A stretch of DNA of 64,000 nucleotides from NCBI RefSeq assembly GCF_030397665.1, contig NZ_JAPUBT010000007.1, positions 186,001 to 250,000 on the forward strand, written 5' to 3'. The DNA is from Janthinobacterium sp. SUN073 (GTDB lineage Bacteria; Pseudomonadota; Gammaproteobacteria; Burkholderiales; Burkholderiaceae_D). The first letter of the stretch is position 1, and each line of letters begins with the position of its first letter. Under the pieces are notes generated by a model. It worked only from the letters and a program-made list of their open reading frames with translations. It was not told the origin of the DNA and searched no databases. The position numbers were made by a program, and so were the translations under genes. Below, piece by piece: positions 34,474 through 43,600 of the stretch.

Positions 34474-35553
34474 ATGCATCGCATCTTATTCTTGGGAGTC
34501 CTGATCATCATGAGTTCTTGCACTTTGCGCGCCGAGCCTGCGGCGCTTGTTGAATCCTTACAACGCCACGACGGCAAGTTCCGCAATCCCGTGCAGATGC
34601 ACACGCTGGGCACGGCGGCAACGCTGAAGCTGATGTGGACCTTTCTCTTTGACAAGCCCGACAGCACAGTGCCGGCCGCTGCCGTGCCCGTGCAAGCCTT
34701 GACCCAGGCGCAATTGCTGGCCGCGCCGGACAACAGCCTGTTTCGCCTCGGCCACTCGACCCTGCTGTTGAAACTCAACAACGAATTCTTCCTCACCGAT
34801 CCCGTATTTTCCGAGCGCGCCTCGCCCGTGCAATGGGCAGGTCCGAAGCGTTTCCACCAGCCGCCCATCAGCATCGCTGACTTGCCGCCGATCAAGGCCG
34901 TCATCCTGTCGCATGACCATTACGACCACCTCGACCATGCCGCCGTGCTGCAACTGGCCGCCAAGACCGAACATTTTGTTGCGCCGCTGGGCGTGGGCGA
35001 TACCCTGGTTGCCTGGGGCGTGCCGGCTGCCAAGGTGCGGCAATTCGACTGGTGGCAGGGCACCACGATTGTCGGCGTGAAACTCGTCGCCACGCCCTCG
35101 CAGCATTTCTCGGGGCGCGGCTTGTTTGATGGCAATCAAACCCTGTGGGCGTCGTGGGTCATCGACGCGCCGGACGTGCGCGTGTTTTTCAGCGGCGACT
35201 CCGGCTATTTCGGCGGTTTCAAACAGATCGGCGACAAGTACGGCCCGTTTGACGTGACCATGATCGAGACGGGCGCGTATGACAAGTTGTGGCCGGACGT
35301 GCACATGCAGCCGGAAGAAACCCTGCAAGCCCACCTGGACTTGCGCGGCAAGTGGCTCATGCCTGTGCATAACGGCACCTTTGACCTGGGGCTGCACGCC
35401 TGGCATGAACCGTTCGACCGCATCACGGGGCTGGCGGCCAAGCAGGGCGTGCACCTGGCCACGCCGCAGATGGGCGAGACGGTGGATTTACGGCAGCCGA
35501 AGCAGGGCGAGAAGTGGTGGTTGGCGATGCTGGAAGAAGAGATGCTTCGGTAA
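34474..35553 (+). CDS. Metallo-beta-lactamase-fold hydrolase (RomA/NAPE-PLD-like), probable lipoprotein
   Basis: A 359-residue MBL-fold enzyme. The zinc motif is H147-D-H149-Y-D151-H152 (SHDHYDHLDH); later ligands appear in PSQHFSGRG, FFSGDSGYF and PVHNGTFDLGLH. The whole layout, with LGHSTLLLKL and WAGPKRFHQPP, matches the RomA/UlaG/NAPE-PLD-like group. The short hydrophobic N terminus ends in IMSSC, a possible lipobox (Cys16), so it may be an envelope lipoprotein. Regulated with the divergent TetR gene; substrate unknown. Confidence 0.83.
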   Translation: MHRILFLGVLIIMSSCTLRAEPAALVESLQRHDGKFRNPVQMHTLGTAATLKLMWTFLFDKPDSTVPAAAVPVQALTQAQLLAAPDNSLFRLGHSTLLLKLNNEFFLTDPVFSERASPVQWAGPKRFHQPPISIADLPPIKAVILSHDHYDHLDHAAVLQLAAKTEHFVAPLGVGDTLVAWGVPAAKVRQFDWWQGTTIVGVKLVATPSQHFSGRGLFDGNQTLWASWVIDAPDVRVFFSGDSGYFGGFKQIGDKYGPFDVTMIETGAYDKLWPDVHMQPEETLQAHLDLRGKWLMPVHNGTFDLGLHAWHEPFDRITGLAAKQGVHLATPQMGETVDLRQPKQGEKWWLAMLEEEMLR

Positions 35554-35554
35554 T

Positions 35555-35896
35555 TTACGCCGTCACGTCGATCAGGCGGCCCAGGGTCTGGCCATAGCTG
35601 TTCAGCTGAGGCGTGCTTTTCGGCGTGGCGGGGAGCGCTTGCTGCGGCACGGCCACCTTGATCGCCTGGTCCAGTTGCGGCGCCTTCACGGTGACAGGGG
35701 CATCGGCCTGGGCTTGCTGGCTGCTGCGCTGCGTCTGGCTCAACGACTCCTGTTCCCGCGCCAGCGACTGGCGGCTTTGCGCCAGCTGTTCGCTGTCACG
35801 CTGTACCTGGTTCTGGCCTTGCTCGACCCGGCGTTGCGCCGTGGCCAGCGAGGCTGACAGATTGTTGACGGACGTTAGCGTGACCACATTGTTCAC
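35555..35896 (-). CDS. Small Gln/Ser-rich coiled-coil protein, hypothetical
   Basis: About 113 residues from a GTG (VNNVVTLTSVNNLSASLATAQRRVEQGQNQVQRDSEQLAQSRQSL), with heptad-like helical stretches rich in Gln and a C-terminal part ending TLGRLIDVTA. The frame is open back to 36007, so the start is uncertain; the upstream translated stretch looks unstructured. The stop lies 1 base from the convergent metallo-hydrolase stop. The pattern resembles small hypothetical proteins with a DNA- or peptidoglycan-independent coiled coil; no function is assigned. Confidence 0.5.
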   Translation of the reverse strand: MNNVVTLTSVNNLSASLATAQRRVEQGQNQVQRDSEQLAQSRQSLAREQESLSQTQRSSQQAQADAPVTVKAPQLDQAIKVAVPQQALPATPKSTPQLNSYGQTLGRLIDVTA

Positions 35897-36323
35897 CTTT
35901 GAAAGTATGTCCAGGCGTGCGCAGAAGAGGAAGAATGCAGGCCGGGGGGGCGCGACATGTCTGCAGGTAATCTTTACCTGAATCAAGAGTAGGACAAATT
36001 CTCGCACAGTTCCAGTTAATTATGTTTTCTTGATAATTTTTCTGCGCGCCCTGTGTTGCCGAACTGGCATGCCGAAGCTGGCGATTCTATGGTCACAGTG
36101 AGTGCACGCTTCCCTTGCTTTCCTTTGTCTGTCTGCCACGGCAGATACCCCGCTGCGAAGATGACAGGACTGGTCACATTTAAAACATTGCTTTTTAAAT
36201 AGTCAATGTGTTGTTGTTTTTTTACCATGGTGACGCACGGTAATGCGCGGCCTGCTGGGCGCTCTGGGCTATAATTGACGGTCAGAGTTGGTTTTTTTTG
36301 CCATACAGACAGGTAGTTAACAC
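35897..36323. other. 427-base intergenic region with lacI promoter
   Basis: AT-richer than its surroundings. A good -10 box TATAAT (36270-36275) lies 48 bases before the LacI-family ATG. No convincing gene was found; a 70-codon minus-strand frame lacks a ribosome site and any recognisable pattern. Confidence 0.5.
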
Positions 36324-37346
36324 ATGAATCTCAAGAGCCTCGCAATTGCCCTCGGCATGTCGAAAACGACAGTCAGCAGGGCGTTGAACGGCTATCCGGA
36401 AGTCAATTCCCGCACCCGTGAAATCGTCCTGGCCGCCGCCAAGAAAGTCGGCTACCGGCCCAACCCGCTGGCGCGCAGCCTGGCCGTCGGCCGTACCAAT
36501 GTACTGGGCATGATCTATCCCCTGCTGCCCAGCGACCTGGGCGACAGCGTCTTTCTTTCCGTGGTGAATGGCATGTCGGACGCCGTGGAAGCGTCGAAGA
36601 TGAGTCTCATCATCGCCCCCGTGTCGCCGCAGAATGAACAGCCCTCGTATGAAACCATGGTGCGCGGGCGCCAGGTCGATGGCCTGGTGGTGGGCCGCAC
36701 CAAAGTAGTCGATGAACGCATCGCCTACCTGACGAAGGTGGGCTTTCCCTTTGTCGCGAATGGCCGCACGCGCATCGACGCGCCGTACGCGTATTTTGAC
36801 TACGATAACGACACGGGCATCGACCTGGCCGTGTCCTTCCTGGCAGCGCATGGCCACCAGCGCATCGCCCTGCTGAGCGCGCCGCTGGACTTGCATTTCG
36901 CCTATGAGCGCAAGGAAAGCTTTATCCGCTGCATGGCGCAGGCGGGCTTGCCGCTGGACCCCCACTATTTGCTCGACAATACTTTTGATCGCCGCAGCGG
37001 CTACCAGGCCATGCAGCAATTGCTGGCCTGTTCGCCCCGTCCCACGGCCGTCATCGTCGACAACCACCTGTCCGGCGTGGGCGTGGTGCGTGCCCTGATG
37101 GATGCGGGCATCGAAATCGGCAAGGAAATCTCCGTCATCGTCTGGGGCAATGTGGAAGACACCTTGATCGGCATCAACGTCACCACCATCGACCAGCCCG
37201 ACCTGCGCCGCGCCGGCGCCAAGATGGTGGAAATGCTGCAATCCCTGCTGGCCGGCACGCCGCCGGAACGGCTGCAGGAAATCTGGCAACCGGTGCTGTT
37301 GCCTGGGGCGACCGTGGGGCGTTGCGCGGACGCGTCAGATACGTAA
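36324..37346 (+). CDS. LacI-family regulator, orphan
   Basis: A 340-residue LacI regulator with headpiece MNLKSLAIALGMSKTTVSRALNGYPEVNSRTREIVLAAAKKVGYRPN and hinge LARSLAVGRTN. The sensor domain is complete (YDNDTGIDLAVSFLAAHGHQRIALLS, AVIVDNHLSGVGVVRALMDAG). No transport or catabolic genes adjoin it, so its targets must be elsewhere; the two arabinose/polyol operons of the window have their own regulators. It is preceded by a clear TATAAT box. Confidence 0.85.
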   Translation: MNLKSLAIALGMSKTTVSRALNGYPEVNSRTREIVLAAAKKVGYRPNPLARSLAVGRTNVLGMIYPLLPSDLGDSVFLSVVNGMSDAVEASKMSLIIAPVSPQNEQPSYETMVRGRQVDGLVVGRTKVVDERIAYLTKVGFPFVANGRTRIDAPYAYFDYDNDTGIDLAVSFLAAHGHQRIALLSAPLDLHFAYERKESFIRCMAQAGLPLDPHYLLDNTFDRRSGYQAMQQLLACSPRPTAVIVDNHLSGVGVVRALMDAGIEIGKEISVIVWGNVEDTLIGINVTTIDQPDLRRAGAKMVEMLQSLLAGTPPERLQEIWQPVLLPGATVGRCADASDT

Positions 37347-37372
37347 GGCGCGGCAAGAGAGGCGCTGCGTAT

Positions 37373-38281
37373 TTATTTTCCAGGCGTGTCCGTCGTATTC
37401 GCACGTATCAGCAATCGGCTCTTCATGAAGTCAATGACGAGCGTTTTGTCTGCGAACGGACTTAAGCCTAGCAGGCCGAATTCGGGTCTGCTAGCAAAGA
37501 CGGCAACATTGTCCTTGGTGCAGTAACTGGCCACGGCGCCCTCCGGTAGCGTGAAGAGGCCCACGCGGATATTGCGCGTGATGGGAGCTTGAAAGCACGT
37601 CAGCGGTTTGCCCCAGGCGTTGGCGGTTATCACCTGCGCGCCTTCCCGGCTCGTCCGGCCCACTGCCTGCAGCCAGTCACTTTCCCGGAAGATGCCGAGT
37701 GCCATGCTTGCACTGCCCGTGTCAAACAGCAGGTTTTGCGTGCCAGTCGCGAATCCCTCGGCTTTGACCATGGGCACGAAGCCATCATGTGCCGCTGTTA
37801 TTTCAAGATCCACGATCGTGTCATTGGGTTCCGCTTCAGTCCCATTCTTGCCAATGCGAAAGCGCTGTTGGGAAAGATCCAGACTGATGGCCTGATCTTG
37901 CAATACATCATTTCCCAGCGTTCCAATGAGCGTGGTTGCCTTGCATGTGGCCACGGTCCCGGTTCCAGCCGTTGCTGGCGACTGCGGCAAGAACGGTGTG
38001 GGCAACTTGAAGGTGCCGATTTGAAGCGTATAGGAAGCAGTCGCATGCTGGGCATGAGGGGGAGCAAGCTTCAAGGATTGGTAGAGTATGCTGCGTCCCG
38101 CCCCTGTATCAAATTGCATCAAGCAGCGTTGATCGTCCAGGCGAACAGGCAATAGTATTGCCCCCAGAACGGTGCCATCTTGCAACACGGTCTTGCTGAA
38201 GGTAAATGATTGCCACTTATTTTCTTTGGCCGCACTCGCAGAGCAGAAAGCCAGCAAACTGAGGCACAGCATTGCTTTCAT
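37373..38281 (-). CDS. Secreted aspartic protease-like protein with two DTG motifs
   Basis: A 302-residue protein with a signal peptide (MKAMLCLSLLAFCSASA). Two retropepsin-type motifs are present: QFDTGAGRS (Asp58) and LFDTGSASMALG (Asp187), as in pepsin-like two-lobed enzymes, in which each lobe gives one catalytic aspartate. Hydrophobic-hydrophobic-Gly segments (LIGTLGNDVL; FGLLGLSPF) also fit. It would act in the periplasm. The ATG at 38281 has AAAGGAGAG before it. It is a lone gene, convergent with the orphan lacI. Bacterial two-lobed proteins of this kind are less common than single-lobe retropepsin-like ones. Confidence 0.72.
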   Translation of the reverse strand: MKAMLCLSLLAFCSASAAKENKWQSFTFSKTVLQDGTVLGAILLPVRLDDQRCLMQFDTGAGRSILYQSLKLAPPHAQHATASYTLQIGTFKLPTPFLPQSPATAGTGTVATCKATTLIGTLGNDVLQDQAISLDLSQQRFRIGKNGTEAEPNDTIVDLEITAAHDGFVPMVKAEGFATGTQNLLFDTGSASMALGIFRESDWLQAVGRTSREGAQVITANAWGKPLTCFQAPITRNIRVGLFTLPEGAVASYCTKDNVAVFASRPEFGLLGLSPFADKTLVIDFMKSRLLIRANTTDTPGK

Positions 38282-38478
38282 GGCACTCTCCTTTGCCGCG
38301 ACAATACGGCAGGCGGGCGCTCTGTACGAATCGATGAAATCCAATTGTTTGTCCTGGGGCGTTGAGTCGGGATAGGCGAGCGTCTTCGTTCACATGGCAC
38401 TTGCGCGCATGAATCTTACATAAAATATATCTTTATTACAATGAAAATGGACCTGCAACGATTACCAGCCCTGAACGT

Positions 38479-38514
38479 AAAAACGCCGCCACCGGCAACA
38501 TCCCGGTAGCGGCG
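38479..38514 (-). terminator. Rho-independent terminator of the indolepyruvate oxidoreductase gene
   Basis: Arms 38484-38495 and 38503-38514 (CGCCGC-ACCGG against CCGGT-GCGGCG, one mismatch) form a 12-base stem with a 7-base loop. On the minus strand it runs into five T residues (38483-38479), 31 bases after the gene's stop. Confidence 0.85.
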
Positions 38515-38544
38515 CAGGGCACCACGCGCTGCATGCGGCAGGGT

Positions 38545-41500
38545 TTACGCCGCGCTCTTGCTACCTTGTGCCAGCACCGCCAGCAACCTCGCCTTGTCCT
38601 TGCGGTAAGTATCGACAGCCGCTTCCTTGACGTGGCCGAAGCCGCGGATTTTTTCGGGCAGGGATGCCAGTTCCACGCAGGTAGCCACATTCTCCGCCGT
38701 CAGGTTGACCAGCAGGCCGGCCAGCAGTTCGCGGTATTCGACGATCAGGGCGCGTTCCATCTTGCGTTCAGCTGTGTAGCCGAAGATGTCAAACGTGCCG
38801 CCCCGCAAGCCCTTGGCTTTGGCCAGCAGCTTGAAGGCGCGCCACATCCAGGAACCGAATTCCGCTTTCACTAGATGCCCTTTCGCATCTTTCTTGGCGA
38901 ACAGCGGCGGCGCCAGATTGAATTTCACGGAGAAATTCCCCTCGAACTGCTGCTGCAACTGCTCCACGAAACGGCCATCCGTGTACAGGCGCGCCACTTC
39001 GTACTCGTCCTTGTAGGCCAGCAATTTGAAGTAGTTCTTCGCCACGGCGGTCGACAGCTTCTGGCCCAGTCCCAGGGTATTCTCGCGGTCGCGCACCTGT
39101 TTCACCAAGGTGGAATAACCATCCGCATACGCGGCATTTTGATACGCGGTGAGGAATTCCACGCGCTTCTTGATGACGCTATCGAGGCTTTGCGGCATTT
39201 GCACGAGGATCGCTTGCGACGGCGTGGCGATTTGTGTCACCTTGCGTACATCCACGGCGGCGCGGCGGCCCCACAAAAAGCTCTTCTTGTTCGACTCGAT
39301 GCCGACGCCATTGAGTTCGATGGCGCGCAGCAGGGCCGCTTGCGTCAAGGGGATGCGGCCCTTTTGCCAGGCGTAACCGAGCATGAACAGGTTGGCGGCA
39401 ATCGAGTCGCCCATCAGCGCCGTCGCCAGTTTGGTCGCGTCGATGAAGTCGGCCGCGTCCGCGCCGCCCACGGATTCCTCGATCAGCTGGCGCACTTCCG
39501 CCGTCGGATATTGCCAATCGGCATTTTGCGCAAACGTGCCCGGCGGCTGCTCGTGCAGGTTGACGACGGCCAGGCTTCTACCAGGACGCATTTTCGACAC
39601 GGCATCCTGCGCGCCGGCCGTCAGCATGTCGCAGCCTAGAATCAGGTCCGCTTCGCCGGTGGCGATGCGCTGCGCGCGGATATGTGCGGGGGACTTGGCG
39701 ATTTTTACGTGCGAGGTGACGGAACCGTTCTTTTGCGACATGCCCGTCATGTCCAGCACGGACGCGCCCTTGCCTTCCAGGTGGGCCGCCATGCCCATCA
39801 GCGCGCCCACGGTGATGACGCCCGTGCCGCCGATGCCGTTGATGAGGATATTGTACGGCGCGTCGCAGGCGGGTAAGACAGGTTCCGGCAGCGGACCGAA
39901 GTTGTCCGTCTCGCCCGTCTTGCCCGCGCCCGTTTTTGTCTTCTTCAGGCTGCCGCCTTCGACGGTGACGAAGCTGGGGCAGAAACCCTTGGCGCACGAA
40001 TAATCCTTGTTGCACGAGGATTGGTCGATGGTGCGCTTGCGGCCAAATTCCGTCTCTTTCGGCAAGATCGATACGCAGTTCGATTGCACGCCGCAGTCGC
40101 CGCAGCCTTCGCAGACGGCGTCGTTGATGACCATGCGTTTGGCCACGTCCGGATATTCGCCTTTCTTGCGGCGCCGGCGTTTCTCGGCCGCGCAGGTCTG
40201 GTCGTAGATCAGCACGGACACGCCTTGCACTTCGCGCAATTCGCGCTGCACGGCATCCATGTCCTTGCGGTCGTGCAAGGTCACGTGGGCGGGCAGGTTC
40301 GAACGGTCGCTGTAGCGGCTCAAATCTTCCGTCACCAGCGCGATGCGGGCGATGCCTTCGGCCGCCACCTGCTGCGCCATCATCGGTACGGTAATCAAGC
40401 CGTCGACAGGCTGGCCGCCCGTCATGGCGACGGCGTCGTTGTAGAGGATTTTGTAGGTGATGTTGACCTTGGCCGCCTGCGCGGCGCGGATGGCCAGATA
40501 GCCGGAATGGAAGTAGGTGCCGTCGCCCAGGTTCTGGAACACGTGCGGCAGTTCGGAGAATGCGGCTTGGCCGATCCACGGCGCGCCTTCGCCACCCATG
40601 TGCGTGGTCAGCTTGTTCATTTCCGGGTAAATCGAGGTGGCCATCACGTGGCAGCCGATGCCGGCCAGCGCCAGGCTGCCTTCCGGCACCTTGGTCGAGG
40701 TGTTGTGCGGGCAACCGGAGCAGTAAAACGCGGGGCGGAACGGCGTGTTCACGGCCTTTTTCAATACCGCATCCTTGGCGTCGAGGAAACTTAATCTCGC
40801 CTTGATCAGGTCGCAGGTGACGGGGTCGGAAATCAGGCGCGCGATGCGGCTGGCGATGACTCTGGCCACTTGCGAGACGGAAAAGTCCGCCTTCGAGGTC
40901 AGCAGCCATTCGCCGCGCGGCGCCACCCATTCGCCTTTTTCGTCGAACTTGCCGATGACACGCGGACGCACGTCGTCGCGCCAGTTGTACAGCTGTTCCT
41001 TGAGCTGGTATTCGACGATTTGCCGCTTCTCTTCCACGACTAAAATTTCATCGAGGCCTTGCGCGAATTCGCGCACGCTGTCCGGTTCCAGCGGCCATGG
41101 CATGGCCACCTTGAACAGGCGCATGCCGACGTCGGCCGCCATCTGCTCGTCGATGCCCAGCTCTTCCAGCGCCTCCAGGACGTCCAGGTAGGACTTGCCG
41201 GACGCGATGATGCCCAGCTTGGCGTTCGGGCTGGCTATGGTGGTGTGGTTGAGCTTGTTTTCGCGCGCGTAGGCCAGGGCTGCGTAGATCTTATAGTCCT
41301 GCATCAGCGCTTCCTGGCTGCGCGCCTGCTGGCCCAGCGGGATGCTCGACAGGCGCGCGTTCAGGCCGCCTTCGGGCATGATGAAATCCTGCGGGATCTT
41401 GACTTCCACGCGGAACGGGTCGGCATCGATGGAGGCCGACGACTCGACCGTGTCGGCCAGAGCCTTGAAGGCTACCGTGCAGCCGGAAAAGCGCGACATG

Positions 41501-42141
41501 GCCCAGCCGTGGATGCCCAGGTCCAGGTATTCCTGCACATTGCACGGATACAAGACCGGGATCATCGAGGCGGAGAACAGATGGTCGGACTGGTGCGGCA
41601 GGGTCGACGAATACGCGCCATGGTCGTCGCCGGCCACCAGCAGCACGCCGCCCAGTTTGGATGTGCCCGCATGGTTCATGTGTTTGAAGACATCGCCGCA
41701 GCGGTCCACGCCCGGGCCCTTGCCGTACCACATGGCGAATACGCCGTCGTACTTGGCCGGGCCGATCAGGTCCACCTGCTGCGAACCCCAGACGGCCGTG
41801 GCAGCCAAGTCTTCGTTGACGCCAGGCACGAACTGCACGTGGTGCGCTTCCAGCTGCTTTTTCGCTTTCCACAGGTTTTCATCCAGGCCGCCCAGGGGCG
41901 AACCGCGGTAGCCGGAAATGAAGCCGGCCGTGTTGAGGCCAGCGGCCTGGTCGCGCAGGCGCTGCATCATGGGCAGGCGCACGAGGGCCTGGATGCCGGA
42001 CAGGAAGATGGCGCCGGAAGTGGCCGTATATTTGTCGTCGAGGCTGACGCTGGTCAAACGGGAAGTGTCGGGGGGCGTAGATGGCGCGGCACCGGCGTTT
42101 CTAGCGAACGCTGCGGAGCCGTTTTCCGTGGTCACGGACAT
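38545..42141 (-). CDS. Fused indolepyruvate ferredoxin oxidoreductase
   Basis: A 1198-residue single-chain 2-oxoacid:ferredoxin oxidoreductase of the aerobic proteobacterial type. It oxidatively decarboxylates aryl pyruvates (and perhaps branched 2-oxoacids) to acyl-CoA using thiamine diphosphate and Fe-S clusters. Order: pyrimidine domain (TAVWGSQQVDLIGPAKYDGVFAMWYGKGPGVDR), thiamine-binding part (CSGCPHNTSTKVP, GIGCHVMATSIYPEMNKLTTHMGGEG), a Cys-rich cluster region (CEGCGDCGVQSNC; SSCNKDYSCAKGFCPSF), then a gamma-type domain (NGIGGTGVITVGALMGMAAHLEG) and a C-terminal extension. ATG 42141 follows TTGGAGACAGCC; a TTG four codons earlier is in frame. A 26-base palindrome lies in the upstream region. 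It is a single-gene unit with its own terminator. Confidence 0.93.
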   Translation of the reverse strand: MSVTTENGSAAFARNAGAAPSTPPDTSRLTSVSLDDKYTATSGAIFLSGIQALVRLPMMQRLRDQAAGLNTAGFISGYRGSPLGGLDENLWKAKKQLEAHHVQFVPGVNEDLAATAVWGSQQVDLIGPAKYDGVFAMWYGKGPGVDRCGDVFKHMNHAGTSKLGGVLLVAGDDHGAYSSTLPHQSDHLFSASMIPVLYPCNVQEYLDLGIHGWAMSRFSGCTVAFKALADTVESSASIDADPFRVEVKIPQDFIMPEGGLNARLSSIPLGQQARSQEALMQDYKIYAALAYARENKLNHTTIASPNAKLGIIASGKSYLDVLEALEELGIDEQMAADVGMRLFKVAMPWPLEPDSVREFAQGLDEILVVEEKRQIVEYQLKEQLYNWRDDVRPRVIGKFDEKGEWVAPRGEWLLTSKADFSVSQVARVIASRIARLISDPVTCDLIKARLSFLDAKDAVLKKAVNTPFRPAFYCSGCPHNTSTKVPEGSLALAGIGCHVMATSIYPEMNKLTTHMGGEGAPWIGQAAFSELPHVFQNLGDGTYFHSGYLAIRAAQAAKVNITYKILYNDAVAMTGGQPVDGLITVPMMAQQVAAEGIARIALVTEDLSRYSDRSNLPAHVTLHDRKDMDAVQRELREVQGVSVLIYDQTCAAEKRRRRKKGEYPDVAKRMVINDAVCEGCGDCGVQSNCVSILPKETEFGRKRTIDQSSCNKDYSCAKGFCPSFVTVEGGSLKKTKTGAGKTGETDNFGPLPEPVLPACDAPYNILINGIGGTGVITVGALMGMAAHLEGKGASVLDMTGMSQKNGSVTSHVKIAKSPAHIRAQRIATGEADLILGCDMLTAGAQDAVSKMRPGRSLAVVNLHEQPPGTFAQNADWQYPTAEVRQLIEESVGGADAADFIDATKLATALMGDSIAANLFMLGYAWQKGRIPLTQAALLRAIELNGVGIESNKKSFLWGRRAAVDVRKVTQIATPSQAILVQMPQSLDSVIKKRVEFLTAYQNAAYADGYSTLVKQVRDRENTLGLGQKLSTAVAKNYFKLLAYKDEYEVARLYTDGRFVEQLQQQFEGNFSVKFNLAPPLFAKKDAKGHLVKAEFGSWMWRAFKLLAKAKGLRGGTFDIFGYTAERKMERALIVEYRELLAGLLVNLTAENVATCVELASLPEKIRGFGHVKEAAVDTYRKDKARLLAVLAQGSKSAA

Positions 42142-42240
42142 GGCTGTCTCCAAAAGGGTGTTTCAGATAGCGGCTGTACAAGGGGCGCACCCGGTAAGGC
42201 GCGCGCTGTGCAGACGGGATGGCCGCGTGTGGGCGGCACA

Positions 42241-42266
42241 TAACTATTTTAAATTTAAAATAGTTA
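42241..42266. promoter_or_regulatory. 26-base perfect palindrome upstream of the indolepyruvate oxidoreductase gene
   Basis: An all-but-pure A/T perfect palindrome (half-site TAACTATTTTAAA) starting 100 bases upstream of the ATG. In a GC-rich genome such a sequence is rare and suggests an operator, or a promoter with symmetric regulator binding. No regulator gene is adjacent. Confidence 0.6.
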
Positions 42267-42383
42267 ATGTGGTCAGTGTAGAACGACCGAGGGGAAGGGG
42301 CAAATACGCTTTGGCGATGGGGGTATAAGAAAAAATGATGGCCTGCCTTGCGCCGCAAGACAGGCCATGCATGCAGGGCACGC

Positions 42384-43526
42384 TTAGGGCTGCGTCCATT
42401 GCAGCTTGCGTGCGCGCAATGGATAGGCCACTGGCGTCAACTCGGGCAGCAGGGCATTGAGCGAGTCTTGCGTCAGTTCCAGGGCTTTTTGGGGGCTGAG
42501 TTCATTAATACTGATGGTGCTGAAGATGCCGTTATCAAAGCTTAGGTAGACGGGAGGCCCATTTTCCTTGATATCGAAGGTCTTGCGGTCTTTGTAGAAG
42601 GCGATTTCGTATGTGCCCGGCGGCAGTTCCAGCGCCACATGGGTCCTGGAGTCATTATAGTAAGAGGTTTTTTTCGCGCGGCCCTGCAGATGGCTGGCCT
42701 CGATATTATAGAATTTCCTGCCACTGTCGAATTTCTCGCTATCCACTGTTTCTTGCGGCATGCGGTTAAAGAAGATCAGATTGGCTTTTTTGTTGAGTGC
42801 CGTGCCCGCCTGTCCTGGCACATTCGACGGCTCGAGGGCGGTCGTACGGCGCATGCCTTGTTCCTCGGCTTGTTGCACGGTTTTGCGCTCGATGATCGCG
42901 TTCAGCGTAATGGCGACGTGCAGTGGCCCTATACGATTTGCCTCTTTGACATCGTAGCTGAGTCCCTTCATCGCGGCGCGTGTCGTTTCGATGGAATGCC
43001 AGATCGTTTTGGCTGCAACCCGGTCGTATACCACCGTTTCAATGAGCATGACGAGGCTGGAGTAGCAGCCAAAGCTATTGCATTTTCCTAGCGTGGTATC
43101 GGCATATTTCCAGTCCACCAGAGCCACGTAGCGCCGCCCCGTCGTGCTGGCAGGCAGGCCCTGCACGGTGTCGAGGATGGATGGCTGCTTGAACGCGGGC
43201 GGCATGGGGACGAAGGCGAATTCTTCTTTCGGATCCTTGGCAGCGTCGACATAGGCACGGCAAGCCCAGCTTTTGAACAGGGACGTGTTGTCCGACGAGA
43301 CGATGGTGCCCCAGGTACTTTCATGGGTCTTGGGCGTGCAACTTTCCGGCGCAATAAATACCACCACCTCGATTTCTTTTCTTTCGATGGGCTGCGCAAC
43401 ATCGCCGAGCAGCACCTCGCGCAAGGGAAATTCGGATTGAGGGCGCGCGGCTTGGGCGCCCTGCATCAGCAGCAGCAGGGCGGCGCTTGCCGCCAGGCGG
43501 CGCAAGGAAGTGGTAAGCAATAACAT
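42384..43526 (-). CDS. Secreted hypothetical protein
   Basis: A 380-residue protein with a signal peptide (RRLAASAALLLLMQGAQA). It has several cysteines (ESCTPK, SWACRAY, GKCNSFGCYSSL) that may form disulfides, and a C-terminal beta region (TSYYNDSRTHVALELPPGTYEIAFYKDRKTFDI) resembling small carboxypeptidase-regulatory-like or DUF2846-like domains that present a 'LPPGTY' loop. No clear ribosome site was seen. Envelope protein of unknown role, alone between the oxidoreductase and a lysR gene. Confidence 0.65.
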   Translation of the reverse strand: MLLLTTSLRRLAASAALLLLMQGAQAARPQSEFPLREVLLGDVAQPIERKEIEVVVFIAPESCTPKTHESTWGTIVSSDNTSLFKSWACRAYVDAAKDPKEEFAFVPMPPAFKQPSILDTVQGLPASTTGRRYVALVDWKYADTTLGKCNSFGCYSSLVMLIETVVYDRVAAKTIWHSIETTRAAMKGLSYDVKEANRIGPLHVAITLNAIIERKTVQQAEEQGMRRTTALEPSNVPGQAGTALNKKANLIFFNRMPQETVDSEKFDSGRKFYNIEASHLQGRAKKTSYYNDSRTHVALELPPGTYEIAFYKDRKTFDIKENGPPVYLSFDNGIFSTISINELSPQKALELTQDSLNALLPELTPVAYPLRARKLQWTQP

Positions 43527-43600
43527 GATGACGATGGTGAAATGAATAAGACCATCATTTTATTTCTTTTGAGAAATTATTGCTGGAAAAATAATGCTCG

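Noticed and set aside
36016..36228. 70-codon minus-strand frame in the gap before the orphan lacI
   Set aside because: No ribosome site, no recognisable pattern and a T-rich stretch at its supposed start; more likely untranslated DNA.
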